Origin: TTA-H9 sp002071415
GTDB lineage: Bacteria; Bacteroidota; Bacteroidia; Bacteroidales; TTA-H9
Direction of reading: 5' to 3'
Assembly: GCA_035411425.1 (NCBI GenBank)
Contig: DAONSX010000014.1
Coordinates: forward strand, 1-48,187
DNA: 48,187 nt
This document shows positions 17,220 through 26,846 of this stretch, one piece after another. Every line of letters starts with the position of its first letter. Positions within the stretch are counted from its first letter, which is position 1. A model generated the notes under the pieces. That model was not told the DNA's origin. It searched no databases and saw only the letters and a program-made list of their open reading frames with translations. The position numbers and the translations under genes were made by a program.

Positions 17220-20200
17220 TTTTAGAACTATTTTGATAATTTAGAAAAGCATTTTGGTAAAATATACGTAAAGGCACTTCATTTAGTTTCAAATTATCCA
17301 AAGATTTTTCTTTTTTTAAAATATACTCATTTTCAGCAACTTCGTCCCATTTCCGTATATAATTACCGGCATCTTTCGAAACTCGCTTATTTTCAAATTC
17401 TTGTTCGCGAATAGCCTTCTCTGCTTCCAATAAACGTGTTTCAATATTTTTTTGCCGTCTAAGAGCTTCCGTTGGGTTTGAATTCTTATTTAAAAGTTTC
17501 CTTTCGCTTTCGCGCATATCATGGTTAATGCTTTCAAGAATTTTAGAATATTTTTGCATGTCATCATTTTGTAATAATTCACTTAGTTTTTTCCTAATCT
17601 CATATTGTAAATTAATATATTCATTGATTTCCTTATTCCCGAAGCCTGAATTATTTTCACCCTTCATCTGTTTTTGACCCATTTTTTCTGTAAGCTGTTG
17701 TTGTATCTTGATAATTTCACTCAAAGAATTAGTACTCTGCTGTTTATTTCCACCCTTTTTCATGGGTTTACTGCACATGCCAGCCATTTCCATGGTATTA
17801 TTCTTGTTATTCTCTTCAATTCTTTTGAGAAGTTCCGATAAACTGAGATTTATTAAATTAATTTCCGACATGATAACATTGGTTTCCTTACTAAAATTTA
17901 GGTAATTATTTTCCTTTATGGCTTTATTAGCATCTTTTATGGCTTTATTAATTTTTAATGAACTATTTGCTATAGAGGAAACCGGAATATCGGCCTGTTT
18001 CAGAAACCGATTCAAACTATCATTAATCGATGACCAATTATACGAAAAATGGATAAAATTTGTAAAAACAGAGTCATTGGGCAAAGCTCGATAATATGAT
18101 GAATTTGTTGATGAATACTCAATTTGTTTACTAAAATATATTAAACTTTTCAAAAGACTCTTTAAAGCATTTTCGTCGATTAATTTATCTTCATTGACCA
18201 TTCCTTCATTTTGTAGATTGTTTTGAAATTCATTGTAACTTTCATTGATTCTTTTTAGTCCCTTATCAATTAAGGACGAATTTTGTTTAAGAAACTCGTA
18301 TTCGTTGCTAATGGATTTCAGAATGGAATCATTTTGAAATTTTAGATTATTATTTATAAAATTCTCTTTCACAGCTTTATCATATTCATTCTTTATATCT
18401 TCATGCTTCTTTATAAGTTGATTTAATTCTTCTTTTAATTTCGAATCATAAGCTGTATCAGAATTTTTCCAACTATCGGTTTTATAAATCAAATTATTGT
18501 TATTTCTTATCTGATTGTTTATCAATTCGTTTAATCTATCGAATATATTCTCAAAAATATTTCGATCCAAAAAATTTTTGAATTTATTATTCATAATATC
18601 GACAAGTTGTTTAAGGTCATTTATTTGCTTATTTAAATCCAAATTATTGATATTATTTAAATCCAAATTATTTTTCAAATTATTATAAATACTGTCAATT
18701 ATATTTAGAAAGTTTTTTAAATCAGTCTTTTCATCGGTGTTCAAATTATTTTGATTCATAAAATGATCACTGTTTTTCCTAAAATGATCATATGTCGACT
18801 GTATTTCATCGATTAATTGCTTTTTCTGAAAATTGTCCAATTGATTTATATTATTGATAGAATTAATCTTTGAACGCAGATTTTCAAAATTTTTTAATGA
18901 ATTATCGATTTGATTAATATTTTCCTGTGAATTGTTGATTTCGCTGATAATAGAACTCAATGATTCTTTGTGTCTAAGAATGATAATCGGCGAATATGCT
19001 TTATGATTCGTTTTATAAGGATAATAATCATCGGCAAAGAATCGAATGCCAAGACTGTCTATTTCAGAAAATTCATTATAATTTACTTCTATATTATTGC
19101 TAAAATTGGAGGAATTCCAATTTGTAAAAAGATTGAAATTTTTTATTATTTTTAAATTTCCATAATTTATTTTAATAAATTCATAACCAATTTTATTGAT
19201 TTTATAATCGTCATTGATATTTAGGATAAAATTGGCAATGTATTCTGCATTGGATAGTAATTCAGAATAAATCAATGGAGGTCTATCTTTGACGGCATTA
19301 ATATGTATTGAGAGAGAATCGGAAATTATACGATCACAGAATAACTTGAAATTAATATTAGTATTATCGAAGACATAAAACGATTTCGTAAAATAATCCT
19401 TATCCAGTTTGAATGTTTCCCTGTAATTTGTCAATTCATTCGAGATGAAAATAGAATCTCCTTTATTAAAATTCAGGTTTAAATGTATCAAACTTCCCTC
19501 AGGTATAAATAATTCTCGCAAATCATAGATTGTATCGTTGGAGAGTCCTAAATAAGCTGGGGGGATTACCAATATTTCTAAATCTTTGAAAAATGATTTG
19601 GGCCGGACTTTGAGTAGATATTTCTTATGATGATTGAGAGTTTTGCAAACGATTTCAAAACTTATTTCTTTATGAACATCATGAATTTTATAATAAAATT
19701 CTTTTTCTGAAGTTTTAATAAAATAATCAGTATAAATACCTTTGATGATTTGAATTTTATCGGGAATAAAATTACCAGTAATTTTCAAATTGATGACAAA
19801 ATCATCATTTTCATTGCATATCAGATTATCGGGAGTTATTGTGTACTGTAGTAAATCCGGCTTCGAGAATGCAGTTTGATAATTGACTATTCTTTTATAT
19901 GGTTCTTTAAATGAAGAAAAACTGAATATAAATATAACAAGAAGAATGACGAAAGAAATAGTGAAATATTTCACATTTTTTAATCTGATAAAATTTTTTA
20001 TTTCGATAAATTTTATATCTCTCTTAAATTTCAAAGTCAGCTGATTAAATGCTAATCTTGCAAACTTGGATGGCATTTTACTCAATTGAACCAAATTAAA
20101 AAAACTGAAAAAATCTTTAGAATTCACAAAAATAAAATTATGTTTTATTTTTTTTATATAAATATGCAGAAATTTTTTTGAAAAGAATAACAGACATATT

Positions 20201-20388
20201 AAAGACAATATGCTAATTATCAATAATATCCAGCTAATCAATATAATCAGTCGTATCGTTGAGGATAAATAAGTTAAATGCTCGACCAACACACATACTA
20301 AGATATACGCCAATAAAATAGGAAGGGAAGTAACTATTGTATAGATAGAAGCACGGACAGCTAAATCTCTATGGATTGAATTTTTCAT
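17191..20388 (-). CDS. DUF4175-type membrane coiled-coil protein
   Basis: This large protein (1065 residues from the ATG at 20388; a TTG start at 20439 would add 17) has two N-terminal membrane helices (about 15-85) and a third near 150-170 (FTISFVILLVIFIFSF). A beta-rich extracytoplasmic region follows (about 190-480), then a very long Asn/Lys-rich coiled coil (about 485-1040). The arrangement, size and neighbours match the DUF4175 family of Bacteroidota; its function is unknown. Near the C-terminus is a low-complexity patch (MEMAGMCSKPMKKGGNKQQ). A 24-bp tandem duplication encodes two NNLDLN units near residue 580. It is the first gene of the RsbW-like-ybeY-mnmG operon and overlaps the next gene by 29 nt. 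Confidence 0.62.
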   Translation of the reverse strand: MKNSIHRDLAVRASIYTIVTSLPILLAYILVCVLVEHLTYLSSTIRLIILISWILLIISILSLICLLFFSKKFLHIYIKKIKHNFIFVNSKDFFSFFNLVQLSKMPSKFARLAFNQLTLKFKRDIKFIEIKNFIRLKNVKYFTISFVILLVIFIFSFSSFKEPYKRIVNYQTAFSKPDLLQYTITPDNLICNENDDFVINLKITGNFIPDKIQIIKGIYTDYFIKTSEKEFYYKIHDVHKEISFEIVCKTLNHHKKYLLKVRPKSFFKDLEILVIPPAYLGLSNDTIYDLRELFIPEGSLIHLNLNFNKGDSIFISNELTNYRETFKLDKDYFTKSFYVFDNTNINFKLFCDRIISDSLSIHINAVKDRPPLIYSELLSNAEYIANFILNINDDYKINKIGYEFIKINYGNLKIIKNFNLFTNWNSSNFSNNIEVNYNEFSEIDSLGIRFFADDYYPYKTNHKAYSPIIILRHKESLSSIISEINNSQENINQIDNSLKNFENLRSKINSINNINQLDNFQKKQLIDEIQSTYDHFRKNSDHFMNQNNLNTDEKTDLKNFLNIIDSIYNNLKNNLDLNNINNLDLNKQINDLKQLVDIMNNKFKNFLDRNIFENIFDRLNELINNQIRNNNNLIYKTDSWKNSDTAYDSKLKEELNQLIKKHEDIKNEYDKAVKENFINNNLKFQNDSILKSISNEYEFLKQNSSLIDKGLKRINESYNEFQNNLQNEGMVNEDKLIDENALKSLLKSLIYFSKQIEYSSTNSSYYRALPNDSVFTNFIHFSYNWSSINDSLNRFLKQADIPVSSIANSSLKINKAIKDANKAIKENNYLNFSKETNVIMSEINLINLSLSELLKRIEENNKNNTMEMAGMCSKPMKKGGNKQQSTNSLSEIIKIQQQLTEKMGQKQMKGENNSGFGNKEINEYINLQYEIRKKLSELLQNDDMQKYSKILESINHDMRESERKLLNKNSNPTEALRRQKNIETRLLEAEKAIREQEFENKRVSKDAGNYIRKWDEVAENEYILKKEKSLDNLKLNEVPLRIFYQNAFLNYQNSSKNVNFTDKSR
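18629..18672. repeat. 24-bp period tandem duplication in DUF4175 gene
   Basis: An identical 20-base unit (TTATTTAAATCC plus AAATTATT) occurs at 18629-18648 and 18653-18672. Being in frame (8 codons), it duplicates the peptide NNLDLN in the coiled coil. It looks like a recent slippage event. Confidence 0.85.
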
Positions 20389-20439
20389 ATCGGAAGAAGA
20401 GGCTAAATTTCTCGAAAAACTTTTTGCAAAGATATTCAA

Positions 20440-20530
20440 AAACTATGTGGCTTCGGGCAGAATGGTAAATAAATAAAAATGTTTACTTTTGCAGCCCCTT
20501 GAACTGAAATGATGATTCAAAATTAAAGTT
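20440..20530. promoter_or_regulatory. Divergent intergenic promoter region and polarity switch
   Basis: The gap separates the long minus-strand run from the long plus-strand run. It contains TACTTTTG on the plus strand (20484-20491, toward the acyltransferase) and TAATTTTG on the minus strand (20518-20525, toward the DUF4175 operon). Both match the Bacteroidota -7 TAnnTTTG. No clear -33 elements, DnaA boxes or iterons were seen, so this is not itself a visible origin. Confidence 0.5.
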
Positions 20531-22264
20531 ATGTCATTGCTTTCGACAGAGGAAGTTATAAAGGCAATACCTATACTTAAGAGCAAGTTTGGAGTGAAAA
20601 TCGCAAACTTTCTCATTAGGTTGATCAAGATGGATTCTATCAATCAGCTTTATGATGATCTAGTAGCTTCTGGGTTGCATAACAGAGATGGCTTGGGCTT
20701 TTTATTCGATCAACTTTCAGTTGGCCATTCTGTTAATCCGGGCGGGTTGGAGAATATTCCCCAAGAAGGTCCTTTTGTTACGATTTCGAATCATCCATTT
20801 GGAGGAATGGATGGAATGATGCTCGCCTATATTGTATCAGAAATCAGGGATGATTTCAAATTGATGGCCAACTTCTTACTTTACAAAATTGAGCCTCTTC
20901 GAGAAATATTCTTACCAGTAAATCCATTTGAAGATCGCAAGGATTTGACTTCAAGCATCAAAGGATTAAGAGAAGCCTATCGTCATGTTAATGCGGGTCA
21001 TCCTTTGGGATTATTTCCAGCAGGAGCAGTCTCAGCTATTAATTTCAAGGATTTTTCTATTGAAGACAGGCCATGGCCGCACAACGTAAAAAAATTGCTT
21101 CGACAATTGAATGTACCAATAATTCCTATTCACTTTTCAGGATACAATTCACTGTTATTCTATTCTTTAGGCTTAATCAATCCAAAATTGAGAAGTTTAA
21201 GATTACCTGCAGAAGTTCTTACAAAATCGGGGAAAGTAATTAAAGTAACCATTGGGAAGGCCATTCATCCAAAAGAATACATAAATTTATCTCTTAACGA
21301 TTTTGGAGACATTTTGAGAACAAAAATATACAGTTTGGATTATTCATTTAGCAATAAAATTGAATATCGAGCTACAAACTTAGTTTATAATAATGAAAAA
21401 TCATTTACAAATGACTCCTTAGTTCAAAGTGAGATAAATAAAATCGAAAAGGAATTAATTCTGCAATTAGATGATTTTCAGTTCTATTTCACACAGTCTA
21501 ATAAAATTCTTTATTCTGTAAGGAGTTTCTTGAAGAGTAAAGAAAAAATATACTATACTAATAAATTTAAAAATAATATCGCCACCATTGACGAATTGGA
21601 CAATGAATCGCGTTATGCCTTTGTTTGGGATAGAAAGAATTCTACAATAGTTTATGCTTGCAGAATTGACTTAGGCAAGGAAATTATTGAAAATCACCGT
21701 ATGAAATGTATTTTTATAAATAATGTTTTTAAATTGAATACAGAAGTAAAATCATTAGTAAATAATTCGATACTATTTGATGAATTGTATTTTGCTAACG
21801 ATTACCGGGGAAATAATATTTTTTATATAACATTATGGGAAAGTATATTTGAAATTTTTCGAAACCTGAAGTATCATTATTTGATTTCTTTGTTTCATAT
21901 TCCTTATATTTACCAGAAAGAAACCACATCATTATTTATAAACTTTTTGAAAGAAAACTTTTTTGACAATACTTTCTCGGAACATATCAAAAGTAAAAAT
22001 CGTTCGACTTTGCCTTTCCCGAAGCGATTGTCGAAAAAAGCGTTTTTAGATTTTACTGGAAAGAATTTTAATAAACTGGAAGAATTTTTAACGGATTTAG
22101 AACCTACATTCGAAATAGATCCAATAATTTGCCAGAAACTATATCTCATGCATTCCACCATACTGGGATTAAATATCAATACAAAGAAATCGAGTTATAT
22201 CGATACTTTATTTTTAACCGATATCACTATGGTTCCTGAAAATTTTCGGCAATTGTTGGAATGA
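20531..22264 (+). CDS. Two-domain acyltransferase (PlsC-like plus OlsB/GNAT-like)
   Basis: The N-terminal half (about 60-275) is a lysophospholipid-type O-acyltransferase. ISNHPFGGMDGMML gives the His-Asp pair with five intervening residues rather than PlsC's four, and GLFPAGAVS and VPIIPIHFSGYNS are the other acceptor/acyl motifs. The C-terminal half (about 310-577) resembles the OlsB/autoinducer-synthase-like N-acyltransferases (RYAFVWDRKNSTIVYACRIDLG, LYFANDYRGN, LFHIPYIYQ). Fusions of this order, such as OlsF, make ornithine or glycine aminolipids in Bacteroidota. By analogy this enzyme would N-acylate an amino acid and then O-acylate the 3-hydroxy group. The assignment of the second half rests on weak motif similarity. 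It is the first plus-strand gene after the polarity switch, followed 56 bp later by ileS. Confidence 0.7.
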   Translation: MSLLSTEEVIKAIPILKSKFGVKIANFLIRLIKMDSINQLYDDLVASGLHNRDGLGFLFDQLSVGHSVNPGGLENIPQEGPFVTISNHPFGGMDGMMLAYIVSEIRDDFKLMANFLLYKIEPLREIFLPVNPFEDRKDLTSSIKGLREAYRHVNAGHPLGLFPAGAVSAINFKDFSIEDRPWPHNVKKLLRQLNVPIIPIHFSGYNSLLFYSLGLINPKLRSLRLPAEVLTKSGKVIKVTIGKAIHPKEYINLSLNDFGDILRTKIYSLDYSFSNKIEYRATNLVYNNEKSFTNDSLVQSEINKIEKELILQLDDFQFYFTQSNKILYSVRSFLKSKEKIYYTNKFKNNIATIDELDNESRYAFVWDRKNSTIVYACRIDLGKEIIENHRMKCIFINNVFKLNTEVKSLVNNSILFDELYFANDYRGNNIFYITLWESIFEIFRNLKYHYLISLFHIPYIYQKETTSLFINFLKENFFDNTFSEHIKSKNRSTLPFPKRLSKKAFLDFTGKNFNKLEEFLTDLEPTFEIDPIICQKLYLMHSTILGLNINTKKSSYIDTLFLTDITMVPENFRQLLE

Positions 22265-22320
22265 AATTGATAATTAAAAACTCAATTGTAGCTTTTCAAA
22301 AGATTTAATAAATAAAATCT

Positions 22321-25300
22321 ATGAGTAAGAAATATAGAGAATATAAATGTTTAGATTTAAGCAAGATATGTAATGAAATTCTAAATGTTTGGGACCAAGA
22401 TCATACCTTTCAGAAGTCATTGGAGAAGACAAAAACGGGAGAACCATTTATTTTTTATGAGGGCCCTCCTTCGGCCAACGGAGTTCCAGGTATTCATCAT
22501 GTAATGGCTCGAACAATCAAAGATATTGTATGTAGGTATAAGACATTAAAAGGCTATTATGTTGAAAGGAAGGCCGGTTGGGATACTCATGGCTTGCCTG
22601 TTGAAATAGAAGTAGAAAAAAAACTTGGAATTACCAAGGATGATATAGGGAATAAAATATCCATTGTCGATTATAACAATGAATGCCGGAAGGAAGTAAT
22701 GAAATATAAAAATTTATGGGACGAATTAACCATAAAAATGGGCTATTGGGTTGATTTGGAACATCCCTATATAACTTTCGATAATAAATATATCGAATCA
22801 GTTTGGTATTTATTATTGCAGCTTTACCATAAAGGGTTATTATATAAAGGTTATACCGTTCAACCGTATTCACCTGCTGCTGGGACAGGCTTGAGTACCC
22901 ATGAATTAAATCAGCCTGGATGTTATAAGATGGTGAAAGATAACTCCGTTATTGCACAATTTAAAATCATTAAGGACGAAAAGTCCTTATTCCTTTTCCG
23001 GCTTACTCAATATGAAATTTTTTGCCTTGCCTGGACAACTACTCCATGGACTTTGCCTTCTAATACAGGCTTGGCCGTGGGTGAGAATATAAGTTATAGT
23101 TTAGTTGAGACCTATAATCCGTACACTGGACTAGCCGAAGCGGTAATTGGTGCAACCCAGTTGCTACCAACTATTCTGGATTTTAGGAATAAGGATCTGG
23201 ATTTTGATTCTTACAAACCTGGTGATAAGAAAATACCTTTTAGAATTGTCGCAGAGTTCTTGGGCAAAGAGCTCGAAGGTATTCGGTATGAACAGCTATT
23301 GCCTTATGCCAAACCAAAGGATGGGGATCCCTTTCGTATCGTATTAGGCGATTTCGTCTCGACTGTGGAGGGAACCGGGATCGTACATATTGCACCCAGT
23401 TTTGGAGCCGATGACTTTAAAGTAGGGAAACAATATAATTTGGGCTATTTAACCTTGGTTGACAAAAAGGGAAAATTTACTTCTGAAATGGGAGAATTTG
23501 CTGGTAGATATGTAAGACCAGAATACGAACCCGACGGCGATCATTCCAGGGGCCCGGTAGATATTGAAATTATAGTGAAACTCAAAAAAGAGAATAAAGC
23601 TTTCAGGTCGGAAAAATACGAACATAGCTATCCACATTGCTGGCGCACCGATAAACCCATACTTTATTACCCACTCGATTCATGGTTTATTAAAACTACA
23701 GCCATGAAGGATAAAATGATCGAAGAAAACGACAAAATTTTATGGAAACCTCAATCAACCGGGACGGGTCGGTTTGGCAACTGGCTCGAAAACCTCGTTG
23801 ATTGGAATTTGTCGAGAACGAGATTTTGGGGAACTCCGCTTCCTATCTGGCGTACAAAAGATAACCAAGAGGAAATCTGTATAGGTTCAGTAGAACAACT
23901 TTTCCTGGAATGTGAAAAATCTGTCGAATCCGGTTTTATGAAGGTAAACCCTTTTAAAGATTGTAAAAATGCCTCTACGGGTAAAATCGATTATAATTCA
24001 TTCGATCTTCATAGACCTTTTGTCGATGAAATTATTTTGCTTTCCCCTTTGGGGAAGCCAATGTACAGAGAGAGCGATCTAATCGATGTGTGGTTCGATT
24101 CAGGTGCAATGCCTTATGCTCAGTTTCATTATCCATTTGAAAGAGAAGATGAGTTAGACTTGTTTTTCCCAGCTGATTTCATTGCCGAAGGTGTAGATCA
24201 AACACGAGGATGGTTTTATACGCTTCATGCCATTGCCGTGATGATTTTTGGAAAAGCCGCTTTTAAGGCTGTTGTTTCGAATGGTCTAGTCCTCGATAAG
24301 GAAGGAAACAAGATGTCGAAACGTGTCGGCAACGTTGTGAATCCATTTACTACAATTGAAAATTATGGGCCAGATGCTACTCGATGGTATCTCATAACCA
24401 ATTCGAATCCTTGGGACAATTTGAAATTCGATGAGAACGGAATTATAGATGTAAGCAGAAAATTCTTCAGTACATTATTTAATACCTACGCTTTCTTTGC
24501 TCTTTATGCCAATATCGATAATTTCCAATACACCGAAGAGGATATGCCAATCAGTCAACGTCCTGAACTTGACCGTTGGATACTTTCTACATTGAATTCT
24601 TTGATTGAAGAAGTAGATGAATGCTTCAATGATTATGATCTTACTAAAGCAGGAAGATTAATTGCCAGCTTTACACTTGAAGATTTGAGCAACTGGTATG
24701 TGCGTTTAAGCAGAAGAAGGTTCTGGAAAGGAGATTATACTCAAGATAAGATTTCGGCTTATCAGACACTTTATACCTGTTTAATTACGATTGCTAAACT
24801 GGCATCCCCTATTGCTCCTTTTTATATGGATCAGATTTATAAAGACTTGAATTCAATAACTCAAAAAGAGAAATACGATTCGGTTCATCTTACCGATTTT
24901 CCGGTAATAAACGAAAAACTTATCGACAAAGAGTTAGAGGAACGGATGAAAACTGCTCAGAAAATCACTTCGATGATACTTTCGTTGCGCAAGAAAATGA
25001 ATTTGAGGGTTCGCCAACCACTTAAAAAAGTATTAATCCCGGCTATTAATAGCCATACATCAAAATTAATAGCGAGCATTAAGGATATTATACTACACGA
25101 AACCAATATAAAAGAATTGGAGGTATTGCCCGAAGAAGACACCACAATAGTAAAAAAGGTAAAACCCGATTACAAGAAGTTAGGGCCTAAGTTGGGCAAG
25201 AAAATGAAAAGTGTGGCTAATGCCCTGGAGAATCTTTCTCAGGAACAAATCAGAGAACTTGAGCAGAAACAGTCTATTCAGCTGAAGATTGATGGGGATC

Positions 25301-25683
25301 TAGTTCTCATTCATTTGGAAGAAGTTGAAATCATAACCGAAGATATTCCTGGCTGGATTAGTATAACCGAAACACCCTATACCGTTGCTCTCGACCTTAC
25401 CTTGACGGATGATCTTATCGACGAAGGGTATGTAAGAGATTTAATCAACCGGGTGCAAAATATAAGAAAGGAGAGTGGATTTGATGTAACAGACAAGATA
25501 CAATTGAAGATATACCATCATCCAACCCTGACTAAGGCAATTGAAAAAAATTATCACTACATTTGCTCCGAAACATTGGCCAAAGAACTTTTATTTACCG
25601 ATCAATTGGAACAGGAAATGATAGAAGTAGATATAGCCAATGAATTCAAGGTATTTATTAAAGTGAATCGGATAGAAAATTGA
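22321..25683 (+). CDS. ileS: Isoleucyl-tRNA synthetase
   Basis: IleRS charges tRNA-Ile and edits misactivated valine. The HIGH-type signature is PSANGVPGIHH at residues 50-60 and the KMSKR loop is at 664-668. The editing domain carries the AWTTTPWTLPSN block. WFIKTTAMKDKM, RTRFWGTPLPIWR and DQTRGWFYTLHA are further class Ia blocks. The length of 1120 residues and the extended C-terminal region (about 880-1120) are of the long, eukaryote-like clade seen across Bacteroidota. That clade lacks the C-terminal zinc ribbon of E. coli IleRS; I see no CxxC pair at the end. It is followed by the DksA-like gene and lspA on the same strand, a conserved order. TGG codons for Trp are abundant here, so UGA is not Trp in this genome. 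Confidence 0.97.
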   Translation: MSKKYREYKCLDLSKICNEILNVWDQDHTFQKSLEKTKTGEPFIFYEGPPSANGVPGIHHVMARTIKDIVCRYKTLKGYYVERKAGWDTHGLPVEIEVEKKLGITKDDIGNKISIVDYNNECRKEVMKYKNLWDELTIKMGYWVDLEHPYITFDNKYIESVWYLLLQLYHKGLLYKGYTVQPYSPAAGTGLSTHELNQPGCYKMVKDNSVIAQFKIIKDEKSLFLFRLTQYEIFCLAWTTTPWTLPSNTGLAVGENISYSLVETYNPYTGLAEAVIGATQLLPTILDFRNKDLDFDSYKPGDKKIPFRIVAEFLGKELEGIRYEQLLPYAKPKDGDPFRIVLGDFVSTVEGTGIVHIAPSFGADDFKVGKQYNLGYLTLVDKKGKFTSEMGEFAGRYVRPEYEPDGDHSRGPVDIEIIVKLKKENKAFRSEKYEHSYPHCWRTDKPILYYPLDSWFIKTTAMKDKMIEENDKILWKPQSTGTGRFGNWLENLVDWNLSRTRFWGTPLPIWRTKDNQEEICIGSVEQLFLECEKSVESGFMKVNPFKDCKNASTGKIDYNSFDLHRPFVDEIILLSPLGKPMYRESDLIDVWFDSGAMPYAQFHYPFEREDELDLFFPADFIAEGVDQTRGWFYTLHAIAVMIFGKAAFKAVVSNGLVLDKEGNKMSKRVGNVVNPFTTIENYGPDATRWYLITNSNPWDNLKFDENGIIDVSRKFFSTLFNTYAFFALYANIDNFQYTEEDMPISQRPELDRWILSTLNSLIEEVDECFNDYDLTKAGRLIASFTLEDLSNWYVRLSRRRFWKGDYTQDKISAYQTLYTCLITIAKLASPIAPFYMDQIYKDLNSITQKEKYDSVHLTDFPVINEKLIDKELEERMKTAQKITSMILSLRKKMNLRVRQPLKKVLIPAINSHTSKLIASIKDIILHETNIKELEVLPEEDTTIVKKVKPDYKKLGPKLGKKMKSVANALENLSQEQIRELEQKQSIQLKIDGDLVLIHLEEVEIITEDIPGWISITETPYTVALDLTLTDDLIDEGYVRDLINRVQNIRKESGFDVTDKIQLKIYHHPTLTKAIEKNYHYICSETLAKELLFTDQLEQEMIEVDIANEFKVFIKVNRIEN

Positions 25684-25717
25684 CATGATGAAATTTTAAC
25701 TAATAGGAGGGAATACA

Positions 25718-26116
25718 ATGAAAAAAGAAGAAGCTCCAAAAGAGCGTTATTCCGATGAAGAATTGGAGGAGTTTCGCCAAATCATTATGGTAAAATTGGA
25801 AAAAGCGCGTAAAGATCTTGCTTTACTTATGGAAGCCTATGCAAATCTGGAAGAAAATGGCACCAGCGATACAAGCCCAACTTTCAAAGTATTAGAGGAA
25901 GGCAATGCCGTGCTAACCAAAGAAGAAAATGGCAAACTTGCTGCAAGAACTGAAAAGTTCATCAAAGCACTCGAGAATGCCTTGGTACGAATAGAAAACA
26001 AGACCTACGGAATATGCAGAGAAACAGGCACTCTCATTCCAAAAGAAAGATTGAGAGCAGTTCCTCATGCTACGCTTTCGATTGATGCTAAGCTAAAACA
26101 GAAACGGAATAAATGA
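25718..26116 (+). CDS. DksA/TraR-family protein with mostly lost zinc finger
   Basis: The 132-residue protein has a coiled-coil hairpin-like helix (about 8-60) and a TraR/DksA-type C-terminal domain, YGICRETGTLIPKERLRAVPHATLS. Only one of the four expected Cys ligands remains; the equivalent positions are Gly/Thr, Pro and His. DksA-like proteins insert into the RNA polymerase secondary channel, usually with ppGpp, but activity here is unproven. Position between ileS and lspA is a Bacteroidota hallmark. Unusually for this phylum there is a perfect Shine-Dalgarno AGGAGG (25705-25710) 7 nt before the ATG, suggesting strong translation. Confidence 0.82.
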   Translation: MKKEEAPKERYSDEELEEFRQIIMVKLEKARKDLALLMEAYANLEENGTSDTSPTFKVLEEGNAVLTKEENGKLAARTEKFIKALENALVRIENKTYGICRETGTLIPKERLRAVPHATLSIDAKLKQKRNK

Positions 26117-26144
26117 ATTTTGATTACTCTTCGTACTCCATAGA

Positions 26145-26801
26145 ATGAAGTCGAAAAATAAAGCCATCTGGCTTGCTATAGGAACTGTTGCCCTCGTCTT
26201 GTTTGTTGATCAAGTCTTGAAAATTTGGATTAAAACACACTTCTTTTTAGGAGAAGAAATTCCAGTTTTCGATAATTGGTTTTTCCTTCATTTTGTCGAA
26301 AATGAAGGAATGGCTTTCGGTTTTAGCTTTGGAGGCAATTCGGGAAAGATATTACTAAGCCTCTTGCGAATTGTAGCTGTTTTAGCTATTGGGTATTACT
26401 TATATCTACTTATTAAAAGAGAATCAAAACCTTTAAAGATAATAGTTTTTAGTCTCATTTTTGCTGGAGCACTGGGCAATATCATCGATAGTTGTTTCTA
26501 TGGTCTTATATTCACTGAAAGTACTTATTATCAAATTGCCTCATTCACATTGAAAAATGGGTACGCCCCTTTTTTACACGGTAGAGTTGTGGATATGCTT
26601 TATTTTCCATTGATTGAAACCCAATGGCCAACTTGGTTCCCGTTTATTGGGGGCCAGGAATTTCAGTTTTTTAGGCCTGTGTTTAATATTGCCGATTCTG
26701 CAATCACCATAGGGGTGTTTATGTTGATCATTTTTTACAAGAATATTTTTGAAGTTTCAGCTCAGAAAGAGGCAATCCATAAAATAAAAGAAGAATATTA
26801 A
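26145..26801 (+). CDS. lspA: Lipoprotein signal peptidase (signal peptidase II)
   Basis: LspA is an inner-membrane aspartyl protease that removes lipoprotein signal peptides after lipidation. DQVLKIWIK opens the first conserved block and VENEGMAFGF the second. The two catalytic Asp are in GRVVDMLYF and FNIADSAITIG. Four membrane helices are visible. At 218 residues it is longer than E. coli LspA (164), with an insertion of about 45 residues before the second Asp, as in other Bacteroidota. It follows the DksA-like gene by 28 bp. Substrates in this window would include the DUF4292, LptC and DUF4837 lipoproteins. Confidence 0.94.
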   Translation: MKSKNKAIWLAIGTVALVLFVDQVLKIWIKTHFFLGEEIPVFDNWFFLHFVENEGMAFGFSFGGNSGKILLSLLRIVAVLAIGYYLYLLIKRESKPLKIIVFSLIFAGALGNIIDSCFYGLIFTESTYYQIASFTLKNGYAPFLHGRVVDMLYFPLIETQWPTWFPFIGGQEFQFFRPVFNIADSAITIGVFMLIIFYKNIFEVSAQKEAIHKIKEEY

Positions 26802-26822
26802 ATATTGATGCTTTAACAATGT

Positions 26823-26830
26823 TAATTTTG
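26823..26830 (+). promoter_or_regulatory. Putative -7 element upstream of atpD
   Basis: TAATTTTG matches the Bacteroidota -7 pattern TAnnTTTG 17 bp before the atpD ATG, in the 45-bp gap after lspA. The -33 region lacks a well-spaced TTTG, so read-through from lspA is also possible. Confidence 0.4.
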
Positions 26831-26846
26831 CCAAGTAAATTTATTC

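Noticed and set aside
20440..20530. Divergent gap as the replication origin itself
   Set aside because: It is only 91 bp, with no DnaA boxes, iterons or AT-rich unwinding tract distinguishable from background.
20443..20643. Minus-strand ORF across the divergent spacer
   Set aside because: It is antisense to the start of the acyltransferase gene and has no family resemblance.
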